Assembly: GCA_016871535.1 (NCBI GenBank)
Contig: VHCZ01000046.1
Location: forward strand, 1 to 32,229
Direction of reading: 5' to 3'
DNA from: Verrucomicrobiota bacterium
GTDB taxonomy: Bacteria; Verrucomicrobiota; Verrucomicrobiia; Limisphaerales; SIBE01
Length of the DNA: 32,229 nucleotides
A model generated the notes under the pieces. The model had not been told where the DNA came from, ran no database searches, and saw only the letters and a program-made list of their open reading frames with translations. Every line of letters starts with the position of its first letter. Position 1 is the stretch's first letter. The position numbers and the translations under genes are program-made. Shown here in pieces: positions 32,213 through 32,229 of this stretch.

Positions 32213-32229
32213 ATCTGGACTAAAGTTAT

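Overview
The window looks like a high-GC chromosome fragment from a Verrucomicrobiota bacterium of the Pedosphaera/Limisphaerales kind. This is inferred from gene content and not from any marker RNA. The pointers are a giant FG-GAP/ASPIC-UnbV protein, a secreted protein built of tandem LamG-like domains, an H-X9-DG prepilin-like fragment, two Uma2 nucleases, a squalene-hopene cyclase, and many short palindromic and tandem repeats between genes. No rRNA, tRNA, CRISPR array, phage or transposase gene was seen.

Layout. At 212-1315 an in-frame chimera joins a HlyD-type efflux adaptor to the tail of an ABC ATPase. A UreF-like protein follows (1647-2300), then an iron-type alcohol dehydrogenase (2595-3797) facing a cysteine desulfurase (3824-4975, minus). 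From 5328 to 11496 one strand carries a run of genes: Uma2 nuclease, GcvH-like lipoyl carrier, CobW-type GTPase, a small cysteine-rich HdrA-N-like protein, a 2[4Fe-4S] ferredoxin, a 17-codon ORF, a second Uma2 nuclease and a radical SAM protein. This carrier/ferredoxin/GTPase/radical SAM set is the best candidate here for an undescribed pathway. Two very large exported proteins follow (11798-15871 and 16060-19923), then a Tat-exported enolase-superfamily enzyme (20049-21308).

On the minus strand are two tiny genes and a secreted beta-propeller-like protein (21352-23373). Next come a DCC-family thiol oxidoreductase, a squalene-hopene cyclase, and the row ispH - hicB - hicA - dGTPase. IspH (isoprenoid precursors) and the cyclase (hopanoids) belong to one biosynthetic route. 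The right end holds gene debris: a WD40 fragment and a prepilin-like fragment that lost their N-termini at the same point, an intact isocitrate lyase/PEP mutase-family gene, and the tail of a retropepsin-like protease behind a repeat.

The most unusual signal is the repeat content. Seven loci carry sequence with a strict 7-bp period, and an eighth has a 9-bp period. Each locus uses a different unit, most have a second inverted arm, and at least four lie inside reading frames. A separate 75-bp double-hairpin element occurs twice in opposite orientation with near-identical arms and a different 18-bp core. One copy supplies the likely start codon of a gene and the other overlaps a stop codon. A 134-bp module of four 17-bp hairpins precedes ispH.
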